Positions 9,950-28,939 of a stretch of DNA of 64,000 nt are shown here, piece after piece. A program made the position numbers and the translations under genes. The number at the start of each line of letters is the position of its first letter. Within the stretch, counting starts at the first letter, position 1. Source of the DNA: Pomphorhynchus laevis (taxonomy: Eukaryota > Acanthocephala > Palaeacanthocephala > Echinorhynchida > Pomphorhynchidae); NCBI GenBank assembly GCA_012934845.2, contig WNNJ02003430.1, forward strand, positions 62,001 through 126,000, given 5' to 3'. The notes under the pieces are model-generated. The model searched no databases and had not been told where the DNA came from. It worked only from the letters and a program-made list of their open reading frames with translations.

Positions 9950-11985
9950 ATAGGGGACGTTGGGCGGGATACACAGTCTATCCTCCGAAGTAGATGGTAA
10001 GAGTGTATTATTCTTCGAAAAATAAGCAAGCACATTCAGACGATCACAGGCAGTGTTCAATTTTGTGCCGGTCAAAAATGCGGAGTTGAGCAAGTCATTC
10101 ATGATCTCAGATTCAAGTTTGAAAGTGACTCGAGTAACTGTATCTTAATGCTGGATGCCTCAAACGCATTCAACTCTGTTAACAGGAAGTTGGCGCTTCG
10201 AAATATGCAGTTCGTATGTCCGGCCCTTGAGGGTGTCTTAGCCAATTTATACGGAGGAACAGGAATAATGACGGTGGATAATGAAATTTGGTACCCGTCT
10301 GAAGGTTTCACACAGGGCGATCCGTTTTCGATGGTGGCATATGCAGCAGCGTCACTCTCTCTGATTGATCGTCTACAAAGTCACGTGCCTTTAGCCACGC
10401 ATAAATGGTATGCAGACGATGCGAATGTCGTGGGATCAGTCGGAGCATGCCTTTCGGCTCTCAATTTTGTGATAACTGAAAGTCCGGCTTACGGCTTCCA
10501 CTGTAACCCCGCAAAATGCTGCCTTCTCGTTCACCCCTCTAACGCCAATCACGCGGAATAGGTTTTTGCTGATTCCGCAATTCCGATAAGATCAGATGGA
10601 GCTGAAGTCCTTGGATCTCCAATAGGCTCAAAAGAGTTTACAGACGAGTGGATCATCAAAATGGTCCGAAATTGTTTGTCGTTTGTAAACCGCTTGGCCG
10701 AGGTAGCCGCAATTGACCCACAGTGTGCTCACGCTTGTTTAACTCACTATATTCAGCACAGATGGGCGTTCGTTCTAAGGACATGTCAATTTGATCGTGT
10801 TCGTCTAAATCCTGTGGAGAATGCAATAAGAAACACTGTTTCCTAAAATATGTGGAATACCACTAATATCGGATTCCCTCAGACAGGTTTTCAGTCTCCC
10901 AGTAGGAATGGGTGGATTGGGAGTCCGCGATATATCGGTGATGCACGAATTAGAATACGGTTTGTCTTTATTGTTATTTCATACATCGAAATCTGTTGAC
11001 TCGAGGGGAGAAGCAATGCAAGAGACGATTAGAACGATTGTTAGTCAGAAGTCAAACTTTTGGGCGGCGATTCACGAAAGCATAAAGGCGTCTGGACCAT
11101 CCATATTGATCAACACCATCTCATACGCCAGGGAAAAAGGTGCCTCATTGTGGTTATCTGCAAGACCAATCGAAAGTGAGGATTGTCGCCTTTCTGCTCG
11201 TGAATTTCGAGACGCGATAAATTCAAGATAGGGCCTCACGTGTTCAGACGTCCCGTTATCGTGTATATGTGGACAACCCAACAACGTGGCACATGCGCCA
11301 CGTGGCACATGCGCCACGCTCACTCGCCATAATTCACTATGCGAAATAATAGCAAGATATTTGAGTAGGGTTTCTTCTTACGTAGCGGTCGAACCCGTCT
11401 TAGCTCCAGTACACCCATCACATGTATTTGATTCGCCTAATACAACAAGAGATTGAGACGCCCTAATACAACAAGAGATTGGAAAATGTAAATGAGCGGT
11501 CATTTATGGACATAGTCATATTCAACTCCAATGCTCATTCACATTCCCAGAGAACCCCTGTCAATGCACACGGTTATCACGAGATGAGAAAGAGGAATCG
11601 ATACATTGAAAGGATAGTTGATGTGGAGCGAGGGAGTTTCTTCCCACTAACTTTTTCGACGAGTGGTGGAGCAGGAATTACAGCAAAATCCGTCATAAGG
11701 ACAATTGCGTAAAGAACGGCGGATAAAACGGGCAGGAAATATAATACCATTGTGTCTGAAATTCGCAGATCAATTAGCGTTGCCTTGACCAGGGCATCAT
11801 CTCGTTGTCTAAAGGATCCGCGCTACCATGTTCCCGGTTCAAATCAGTTCACCATCACCCGTCAAATCGACATCCTTACGCATATATTTTCATCGCAGAA
11901 TCCCTCTTCGCGCCAAGACTCTGGATTTGACGACCACTTTTTAAAAACATGAAATATTAATTTGTTGATATGCATAGCAGATTTC
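9950..11985 (+). mobile_element. REL-type non-LTR element, copy B, 5'-truncated
   Basis: Starts inside the RT (QFCAGQKCGVEQVIHDLRF) and runs through LDASNAFNSVNRKLAL (10148 on), SEGFTQGDPFSMVAYAAA and the catalytic KWYADDANVVG (10405-10437). It continues to MGGLGVRDISVMHE (10908 on), GASLWLSARP, and the C-terminal block ERSFMDIVIFN...YHEMRKRNRYIER..GSFFPLTFSTSGGAG (11494-11680). The last block has the D...E-X-K-like spacing of PD-(D/E)XK nucleases. About five frame breaks separate the pieces. A 16-bp direct duplication (11284-11317) sits where the zinc knuckle should be. No 3' signature is present; the element stops where the Penelope-like copy begins. Confidence 0.85.
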
Positions 11986-11990
11986 GCGAT

Positions 11991-13150
11991 AGACTTGGAG
12001 AAGTTTACGAAGATTGACGAATTTTCTCCAGTTTAATTATCAATTTTTGTTTGTTATAATAAATTCAATTTGTTAAAAAATATATTTAATCTATATTTAT
12101 ACCCTTTTAATAGCATTTCGCTTATTTCATTGTTTTCTATTAATTCTAGATTATGAGTGCATATATGTTCATTTATTTTATCAAAATTAAGACATTTGCA
12201 ATTGCATTCAGTTTCTAATGTTTTTAATATCATCATTACATATAGATTTCAATTTTTTATAATTTCAAGTTTTCCGTCCTAATGGCGGTAAAACTTATAC
12301 CTTATTTTAGGAATATATTTACTTAAATCTGACCCTATTATTTCTTTACTTTTAATATTATTGAAAAGCCCGGCTATATTTATGTTATCTATACATTTAT
12401 TAATGAAGTTTATGGTTAATGTATATTTTCTAATGTTGTTATTAACATTTATTGTACGATTATAGTATTTTGTATTACAATAACTGTCTATTATACAACT
12501 TAGCCTATCATAGTCGTTAATTAATTTTTGATTTATTGAACATATGATATCTTTAGAAAAACTTCTTATATTTACATAAAGATCTTTTAGCTTATTATCA
12601 CTTAAAAGTTGTTTTAATATTTCTAATTGTTCATTTATATACATATCTTTTTTAATATTTTTAACTCTATTTTTCCTATTCCTTTTATCACCATGACTTC
12701 TTGGTTTGCGTTTAACCGGATTATTATAATATAGTTGTTTATTATGTATTATACTACTTCTGCCAATTCCTTGTACCACGTCATTCAATCCTAATGGGTA
12801 CATGGAATTAAGCGTTTTAATCCAAAAATCTTCTTTTTCTAATAGTTTTTGATTTAATATTGAAATGTTTTCTTCGATAATATGTTCTAAAATAAATAAT
12901 TTACAGTTTTTAATATCATGTCCTATTAATCTCATATGTTTATGAAATATAGTTTGACTATTATGCTGAATGTTATAAATGTGTCGAGTAAACCTAGTTT
13001 TTAACATTTGATATGTTTTTCCTATATATTGCAATCCACATGTGCATTGTATTAGATACACTACAACTGCCGTATTGCAGTTACAATTATTATTAATATT
13101 TAATGAAAAACATTTTAGTTGACTTAGACTAAACTTACAACAGACCACTT
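11991..13150 (-). mobile_element. Penelope-like element, type 2, GIY-YIG end (best copy)
   Basis: A 289-codon open frame on the minus strand (13148-12279) carries a GIY-YIG endonuclease: VVYLIQCTCGLQYIGKTYQM, then LKTRFTRHIYNI, FHKHM, and LLEKEDFWIKTLNSMYP. These are the family's Y-I / Y-I-G, Arg, His and Glu blocks. A CXC pair sits just inside the nuclease, and a long basic, Asn/Ile-rich tail follows. The RT half is not here; related RT pieces lie at 36010-38170. The 3' side carries the same hairpin sequence (11991-12043) as the left copy. It is broken but the least degraded of its type in the window. Confidence 0.85.
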
Positions 13151-13275
13151 AGCAGTCTATCAGTCTAGCCACCTAGTTTAATTGACCAGGAGGCAACTTA
13201 ACAAAGCAATTATCATTATTTATTAATTATAAATTATTTTATATCAATTAATATTATTAATATTAATATTATTAA

Positions 13276-16200
13276 ATGAGTGAAGAAAATTTATGTGTTC
13301 TAGCAAATTACAAAAAACACAACACATGCCTCGGGGAAAGCCTGCTGATATGCCCAGATGCTGTACATGCAATGGCCAAGCGGCACGCTGCAAGGGGTGT
13401 AAATGCGCAAGGTCTGGAAAATCGTGTATGGACTGCCTTGCTAGGAACTGCTCAAATCGACTAGAAGTACCTACACTAGAGGGCGATAATGTCCTGATTT
13501 TCACAGAGTCTGCCGACGTTCCAACCAAAAAGGCTGTCCAAATGGATAAAGTGTACGATGAGGTAATTCTATGGAAACCTAATCTGTTTCGATTGCCACG
13601 TTGTTCTGAATCGAAAATCTTCATCGCTGAACTTACTCGAATATATGAGGGAGCATCATCAAACACGGATTCACTCATACGTGCAATATCACTTTGTCAA
13701 TTAGTTCTACAACGTAGTGGATATTCGAATACGCGAAAGCTCAAGGCTTTATTAGCAAGGCGTCTCGCTAGCTGGTCCTCTGAAGACATCTAATCTCTAC
13801 TAAACGAAGTTAGATATCTCCAGCGCCTTGACGTAAAAAAATCACACAACAATATAACCAACGATACAACGAAACTATTTCGGAAGTTTGTTCTCAATGG
13901 TAAGATAACGGCAGCGATGAAATTAATCAAGACAGAGTATGGACAAGGCGTGCCAATGGGCCTGGATACTTTAACATGTGGTAAATCAGTGAGACAGATA
14001 CTTATTGATAAGCATCCACAACCAGCTGACATACATGAGGAAGCACTAGTCACTCAACCAATAACCGAAATACATGACTTCAACCAAGTTGCTTTCGAGA
14101 GTATTGACGGATCAAAAATAATTGAGGCTGCTAAGAGAACAAAGGGTAGTGCAGGACCTTCTGGAATGGACGCAAAAGCATGGACCGAAATGCTTTCGAA
14201 TTTCGGTACGGAGTCACAACAATTAGCGGATGCGCTAGCATTGTTTGCTCAACGAATCGCTACTAAGGAAGTTTCTGATGAGTCGATCAAAGCTTTTACG
14301 ACAAGCCGCCTTATTGCATTAAGTAAGAATCCAGGTGTGCGTCCAATTGGAATAGGTGATGTCTCAAGACGTATCGTATCGAAAGTCATACTTGATGTTG
14401 CACGGCCACAGCTACAACAAATATGCGGTAAAACACAGTTTTGTGCTGGTCAGCGCGCAGGTACTGAATGTGTAGTCCATGCCTTACGTGATTTGTTATC
14501 GAGTAAACCAAATTCGGTGGTCTTGACTATTGATGCAGATAATGCATTTAATCGAATCAACAGGAAAACTGCCCTGGCCAACATGCCACAAATATGCCCA
14601 GCGCTATCGAATGTTCTGTCAAACCTCTATAGAAATCCGACGTCATTGACAATTGGGAATGAAATCATACTCTCCCAAGAAGGATTTACACAGGGAGATG
14701 TTTTATCGATGTCTGCTTATGCTGCAGCTACACTTCCTATGATACAAAAGATATCTGCGGAGTATTCTGATGTGCTCCAATGCTGGTATGTTGATGACGA
14801 TAATATGGTAGGTGATCCTGATACAGTGAAGATGGCGTTTGAACTGCTACGAAAAATTGGACCGTCATATGGTTTCTTCGTTAATCCGGCGAAATGTCGA
14901 CTATACGGAAATGGATGTATAGCTGAAACGCTCCACGCTTTATTTGATGATCTTCAAATTTCTGTTGACATGGATGGCGTGTCTATATTGGGGTCTCCCA
15001 TTGGAAAGGATGACTTTGTAAAAGAGCATATTCAATCTGATGTACGTTCGAGACAGTTACTCGTCTCACACAAATCGGTCGTTCAGAGCTACAGATCGCT
15101 TTCGTTGCTCTCATAAGATCTCTTTAACAAAAATGGATACATATGCAACGATCATGTCATTGCTCGATTGAGTGGTTTGAGGCGCTGGCACAATCGATAA
15201 GATCGATGATAACTGAATTAACTGGAATTGACATTGAAACAAATGAAGTTCTATGGAGGGTGTTTAACATGACTTTGAGAGATGGTGGTATCGGCGTTAA
15301 AGACCCTATGCGTTCAGTAGACCAAGAATATAACGCTTCACGTATGGTGTGCGAGCCATGTTTAGGAGACGTTACGGGGCTAGATCTAATAAATAATCAA
15401 AACAGATTATGTAAAGAAATTCGTGCTAACCGTTTAAAAGCGGAAAGGATGAATCGCAATGACATTATAAATCAGGTCGACCCTACTCTCAAGAATGCCA
15501 TCGAGCATGCATCAGTATCTGGATCATCTTCGTGGTTGTCAACATACCCAACAAACAGTTATTCTTCCAGAATAAGTAATACAGTATTTTAAGACGCACT
15601 AGCCACCAGATACGGATTTCTCCATCCCTTATCACCGAAATACTGCCAATGTAAAGAACAAAACTCGATATCACACACTTTCTCGTGCCCCATAGGCGGC
15701 TTGCCATCAATGAGACACGATGCCGTCCGTGATTTTCTAGCGAATAGATTATCCGAATGTTGTCGTAACGTAGCAATCGAGCCAAAACTATCCCCTCTGC
15801 ATGATGAAATATGCTTCCAAAATCACGGTACAACTATTGATCGTGAAGCGAGACTTGACATATCATGTTCCGGAATCTTTGGAAACAGAACGGAGTGTAC
15901 TTTCCTTGATATCTGCGTGTTCAACGCATACGCTCCCTCTAACTCCAGTAAGAGTATCGGACCATGCTTCGAATATCATGAACTAAGGAAGAAAAGGAAA
16001 TATCTTGAGAGAGTAAATAGCATAGAGCATGCGTCATTTATTCCCGTAGTATTTTCGATGCTCGGCGGGGCGGGTACGGAAGCGGCAATCCTGTTAAAGA
16101 GAATCGCGGGCTCCATGGCAAGGAGTCATAACAGCTCATACAACGATGAAATAAGCAGATTACGTAGTGGCATCAGCGTTATCCTTGCAAAGATGACTTC

Positions 16201-16353
16201 TCGATGTGTCCGTGGAGCTCGATCAGCTATAAATCGTCCTCAAAGAGATTTATGTTTAATCAATGAAGAATAATTTAGTGACTTTTTGAATATTAAAACT
16301 GGCTTGGTGGTTTTTTCTTTAAAATTGTAAATTAAGGCCCATTTGCGAGAACC
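13276..16353 (+). mobile_element. REL-type non-LTR element, copy C, nearly complete
   Basis: About 3.1 kb with all domains in order and about three breaks. N-terminus (frame from 13293): cysteine-rich CCTCNGQAARCKGCKCARSG, then KSCMDCLARNCSN. A charged linker follows. RT (ORF 13917-15116): GSAGPSGMDAKAW, RPIGIGDVSRRIVSK, QFCAGQRAGTECVVHAL, TIDADNAFNRINRKTAL, QEGFTQGDVLSMSAYAAA, catalytic CWYVDDDNMVGD, GPSYGFFVNPAKCRLYG, ILGSPIG. Post-RT: GGIGVKDP, then the knuckle CQCKEQNSISHTFSC (CXC-X7-H-X3-C). The C-terminal domain (15850-16273) is RLDISC, FLDICVFNAYAP, EYHELRKKRKYLERV, FIPVVFSMLGGAG, with a D...D...E-X-K layout like a PD-(D/E)XK nuclease. The order RT, CCHC, REL-like nuclease is that of R2-group LINEs, but the sequence is not R2. 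It ends at GGCCCATTTGCGAGAACC (16336-16353) plus an A/T-rich tail. Confidence 0.88.
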
Positions 16354-16944
16354 TATATTAATGTAATAATATTTATAATAAAAAAATTAAAAAAATATGA
16401 AGAAAATTAAAATGATGTGATGCTGTCGGAGTTAACTGTTTTGAACTGTAAGCTCGTATTGTTAAAAAAAATTTGAACATTGTGATCACATCGCTTTGTA
16501 ATAATCCTCTCGTATATTATTGTAAAGTCAATGTGAGTTTAGTATTTTCTTTTTTAATTAAAATTCATTTGCTTTAAGATTTATTTTGACTTAAGCGTTT
16601 GTTGCTAATTATCGCCACAAATTTCGATTCACGTTCCAGTAAATCAGACCGCGCATGAATTTAGCTCTTGAATTCCCGTTGATAAAAAATTAGCACTTGT
16701 TAAAATTGATACTTAGACAGCATTCGGACCGTGAGAATATTGGAATTATTATAAGGATATGACTAATACAGATTCTTGATAATATGTAATTACACAGTGC
16801 AAAATTGTGGGAATCTAATTTTAGTTTTATGCTCGTGCTAAACACGAGTGCTTTTCCAATCTCTCTATATTGTCGGCACCATGTGTGCGCAAGCATGAAA
16901 ATCAAGGCTAACAATTTTAACTTACAAGACAACGACTTCTGAAC

Positions 16945-17330
16945 AAATCAGATAACTGAGTATACGTATTTTAAACTATAAATCAATGAAAAATAAAGAT
17001 AAATAATTATAAATAATTATAAAGATTTTATACAATTAATATTTATATCAAGTTAAAATTTATTATTAAAATTAAAAAATCAATTATGAATTGACGAATA
17101 AATATTTGTCAATATAAAAGATAGATTATCAGGAGGAACTGCTATGTTATCAGGTTTCAGCTCTTATCCACCCAAATTAATTTGACTCAACATAGTAACG
17201 GGCTAAATAAATGTTAATGACGTATCTCCTCTGATAAAATTTGATTATGTAGTGTACCGTATTTCTAATGCAAAGCATATCGTTTATTATCGATAAAAAA
17301 TTTCTATTTATAGTTTAAATAAATTTTTAA
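16945..17330 (+). repeat. Dispersed hairpin repeat, near full copy
   Basis: Head CAGATAACTGAGTATACGTA, an AT-rich body, then AGGAGGAACTGCTATGTTAT and CAACATAGTAACGGGCTAAA, then ATGACGTATCTCCTCTGATAA. The core contains a potential stem (CTGCTATGTT with AACATAG..). At least ten pieces of this family lie in the window in both orientations. It has no coding capacity and is probably a non-autonomous element; its class is unknown. Confidence 0.7.
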
Positions 17331-17484
17331 TAAAATTTTGTTGATTTGTATATTGTAAATTTTATAAATTTTAATTTTAGCAGAAAAATAATAATGTTGT
17401 ATCAATAATTCATAGTTTCAGTATTTCTGTCAGAGGTCATATTACCGGAAAAAACAAAGTCCACTTGTCAATAATAACTTGTCA

Positions 17485-17895
17485 GTTATACAAATAAGAA
17501 CAGATAACTAAGTCTACGTATTTATAATAATAAAAAATAAAGATAAATAATAAATAATTATATAAAAATCATCGAGTAATTAATCAAATTACGCAAAGAC
17601 TACAATTAAGGTTATATAACCGGGAAAACAAAGTCCACAGGTCAATAATAAATTTTCAATAGAGTAAATCAGGTTAGATAACTGAGTCTACATGTTTTTA
17701 ACTGTATAATTACAAATAAAGATCAATATTTATAAAGATTTTATATAATTTATATTTAAATCAACTTAAAATTTAAAATTGAGGTTTAAAATAAAAGTTT
17801 AGTTTCATAAATTGACAAATAAATAACAGAATTTGTATGAGAATAAGGATTAGAGGTCATCAGGATGAACTGCTATAAAATCAGTAAAATTTTAA
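17485..17895 (+). repeat. Dispersed hairpin repeat, two partial copies
   Basis: A head-only piece (about 17485-17570, AACAGATAACTAAGTCTACG) is followed by a longer copy (about 17665-17895) running from the head to GGTCATCAGGATGAACTGCT, where it breaks off. Confidence 0.6.
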
Positions 17896-18329
17896 AAATA
17901 AAGATTATGTAATCTTCATTATAATTATCTTATGTAATCTTAAAAATAAAGATAAATATAAAGATTTTATACTATTTTAAATTGAAAACCACAGTTTGAA
18001 TGTCTTTATAGCGCTAAAACTAAAAGGTTATATTGATGGAGAAATTGTATAATAGATAAATATAAAATAAATATAAATATAATAAATAAAAATATAAATC
18101 AATTTAAAATAAATTGATTTAAATAAATCAATTTATATATAAAATATTTACTAAATATTTAATAAAATACGCATTAAAATTGGTATTAAAAATGCTTCAC
18201 AGGAGAGTATAATTTCAAATGCGTATTTGTTAATAAATTAAAATAAACTGAAATAAATTTATTAGTTCACAATAACCGTCAAGAAAATACAGCTGTACAA
18301 ATATAAAATCGGGTTGTCTTATATAAAAT

Positions 18330-26226
<7,897 letters not shown>

Positions 26227-26339
26227 TGAATCATGGCCACTGTCTCATATTGAATCGTCTTTGCGTTTAGCAATCGGCACTCTGTATTAACTAGATCACT
26301 TTAAATTTTAAGTAAAGAATCCAAATTTCTAAGACCAAG

Positions 26340-26430
26340 ATGAATCCATATTATAAACCAATCAATTCATTGAATGTCAAGAGTTTGTGCAATTAGCCAA
26401 TAGGCGAACGACGTCAAAACACGCGTTTTT
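26340..26430 (-). promoter_or_regulatory. Probable HES-type gene promoter
   Basis: Upstream of the ATG at 26226, on the minus strand, there is a TATA-like GGTTTATAATAT (26358-26347) with CCAAT boxes on either side of about 26360 and at 26398-26402. A CGTCA/GACGTC element (26410-26415) and CACGCG (26420-26425) lie further up; CACGCG is the class C site bound by Hairy/HES repressors. The class C site would suit autorepression. This comes from motif reading only. Confidence 0.4.
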
Positions 26431-27074
26431 TCAATGCACTGTGTACATTGTTGGCACGAATCAGTGAATTATGATTACAAATCAATAAAATGGAAAGAAA
26501 TGTGTTAAGTTGTAATAACAATGCTAGAATATGCGCATATGCCGGAAGTGCGCCAACATTCATTTGGTAAATTTGTTAATTAAAAACTCGTTTTCAAACA
26601 ATAAAAAAATAAAATACCATATTGGACTAAATTTTAAATGTCGTTTTATCAATAAATGCATATTTTAATTAAAATGTATTCAAGTTGTTAGAATAACGGA
26701 TTACTATAATTTACAATTCAACGTGCACAATTAATAAAATTAATTTCCTGACATTGTTAATAATTGGGAAAGTAAAAGAGAAACTTATATTTCCAGAATC
26801 CATCAAACGGATGCGATTAAATAAATTACAATTTTCCATAAGAGAATATTTTTTCTCATGAATGATGCATCCCCAATTACCTATCCAAAAGCAAAATAGG
26901 CAAAACGTAAAATAAAATTTTGTTATTTCTGGTGTGCTTAAATAAACATTATAAACTTTATAAAGTTTTCTTTCGTGCCAAAATGAAACCTTAGCAACGA
27001 TTTTTCATTGTTAAAATAAAATAAAGCTAGCTTTCGATGATAGTGTCCTTATCAAGCAAAAATAAAAAATAAAT

Positions 27075-27637
27075 CATTTGGTCGGCTTCATCAATTATCC
27101 TCGTGTGAATTCTTTAATCCTAGATGCAGCACTGTACACTACAATCAGCGTAGGTGGACCTCATCAGCAGTGAGCCTACGCCTACATTTCGTGTTTCGGT
27201 CCTTTAATGATCTGCTGAAATTTTCCTCTGCTGCCTTTCAGTAAACACAAACGATACAGTTTGTAAGGAAAACATTTCCACTTGTGCAAACTGTACGTTG
27301 TTTCCGTCTTTTGTAACAAAATGACGGAGATAGCACTACAGTTGCCGGAAACAACCGACAATCTGTCTTTTGAATCTTCTTGACAGGAAACCGGAATCTG
27401 CCAGGTTAATAGAATGAATAATTGCATACACGAGCGAGTTTCATCATTTGGTCGGCTTCATCAATTATCCTCGTGTGAATTCTTTAATGTAGGCGTAGGC
27501 TCACTGCTGATGAGGTCCACCTACGCTGATTGTAGTGTACAGTGCTGCATCTAGGATTAAAGAATTCACACGAGGATAATTGATGAAGCCGACCAAATGA
27601 TGATACTCGCTCGTGTATGCAATTATTCATTCTAAAA
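27075..27637. repeat. Nested foldback element
   Basis: Layout: a (27075-27118), b (27119-27187), unique middle, c+a direct copy (27409-27488), b' inverted (27489-27555), a'+c' inverted (27556-27637). The arms are close to identical, so the structure is young or homogenised. The middle carries a minus-strand ORF of 81 codons without a recognisable domain. A hammerhead-like module in permuted order sits at 27156-27202 (minus): GGACC-GAAA ... CTGATGA-GGTCC. Confidence 0.85.
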
Positions 27638-28230
27638 AATAAATATTTACGTAACACTGATACGAAAGAATTTCATGCTTTTATAAGTTTCCAAATAGAT
27701 TTGTTGTCAGACATTGAATTGGCCGACTAAAGAACTGCTGACTAAGTGTTCTCTACCCATTCTGTCGCTCGAAAAATGGATCGAATTGCTACATTGGTGC
27801 AATCTAAGAATGCTGTTGCATTTGAAAATAAAATTTTTAAATATTCCGGGCTTGAGATATAAGTCGATAGTCATGCTTGTTTGTTTCAATGTTGTTAGAG
27901 TGTTTTGTTACCTGAACATCTAAATATGCTATTGAGTATGAGTCGTTTTCGAAAGTGAGTGATCATTAAATGGAAGATTCTTTAGAATTGAGCAGTGACA
28001 AAATGTCAAATAAAGATGGGTAAAGTTCAAAGTCATGAATACATCCTCGACCAATGAATCAAGTTCGAAATAAGCTCATGTACAGATTCTTCTAAGTGGA
28101 TCATGTAAATGTTAAACTCAATGAAGCCCATAGCTACTCCGCCAACTTGATCAATATTTCATTTTCAAATACAAACGCTGGATGCAAATATAAAATCTTA
28201 GATGTAGATTCTTAGATTCGCTACCATTTT

Positions 28231-28277
28231 AATAACATCAGCAAAAGCTGATGTTTTTTAACATAAAAAACATCAGC
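28231..28277. repeat. Double hairpin around CATCAGC
   Basis: GCTGATGTTTTTT (28247-28259) pairs perfectly with AAAAAACATCAGC (28265-28277) across a 5-base loop; CATCAGC just upstream could pair instead with the same GCTGATG. Its origin is unknown. Confidence 0.6.
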
Positions 28278-28939
28278 AGAAGCAAACAATTACAACGTAT
28301 TTTGCATAATACAAAGTTCGGAATAATACAAAGTTCAAAAAAAATCGAAGTTCAGAATATCAAAATGTTTGTCGAATTAGACATGCGAAAGGCTGCTATA
28401 AGTTTCTTTTCAAAATTTGCATCTACAGTAATTCGTACGTAAATATCAAATTAAGAGATTATTACAAAACTTATAATGATAGCCGTCCATCAAATTCTAA
28501 GAATGAGGCCGTTTTTTCGGATGTTCCTTCTATAAGCTTGAAATAAGAAAAACAGGGGTCCTGACCAAATCTGGATTAAGAAAGGCCATTTTATTTTCCC
28601 ATATCGATTTCTGGTTCTTAACACATTATGTCTATTCGAACGCAAACGCATCCATTAGCTCAAATTAAAACGGCAATTGACTAGTAAGAAAAACTAATGT
28701 CGAAGACGAAACTCTTAACGATAAAGCGAAATATTTCTAAAAGTATCTCCATTTAATACTGGCAATCGCCTGAAAATTAGATACAGTAAGATGATACCGA
28801 ATCATACGAATCCCATATCTTTACTTTGAAGACAGAATGATTTGAACATTTTTAGGGCCGTTTCATAAACTTAATAAACGAAACATACCTATATTTTTAA
28901 TTATATTTTTTCTAATATTTCACGATATTTTTTCGATAT

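Larger units (their letters stand above)
16400..18320. other. AT-rich intergenic region with dispersed-repeat copies
   Basis: No coding frame is supported. The stretch holds three copies or parts of the dispersed hairpin repeat (listed separately) separated by low-complexity AT DNA. It lies between copy C and the 3' end of the HES gene. Confidence 0.6.
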
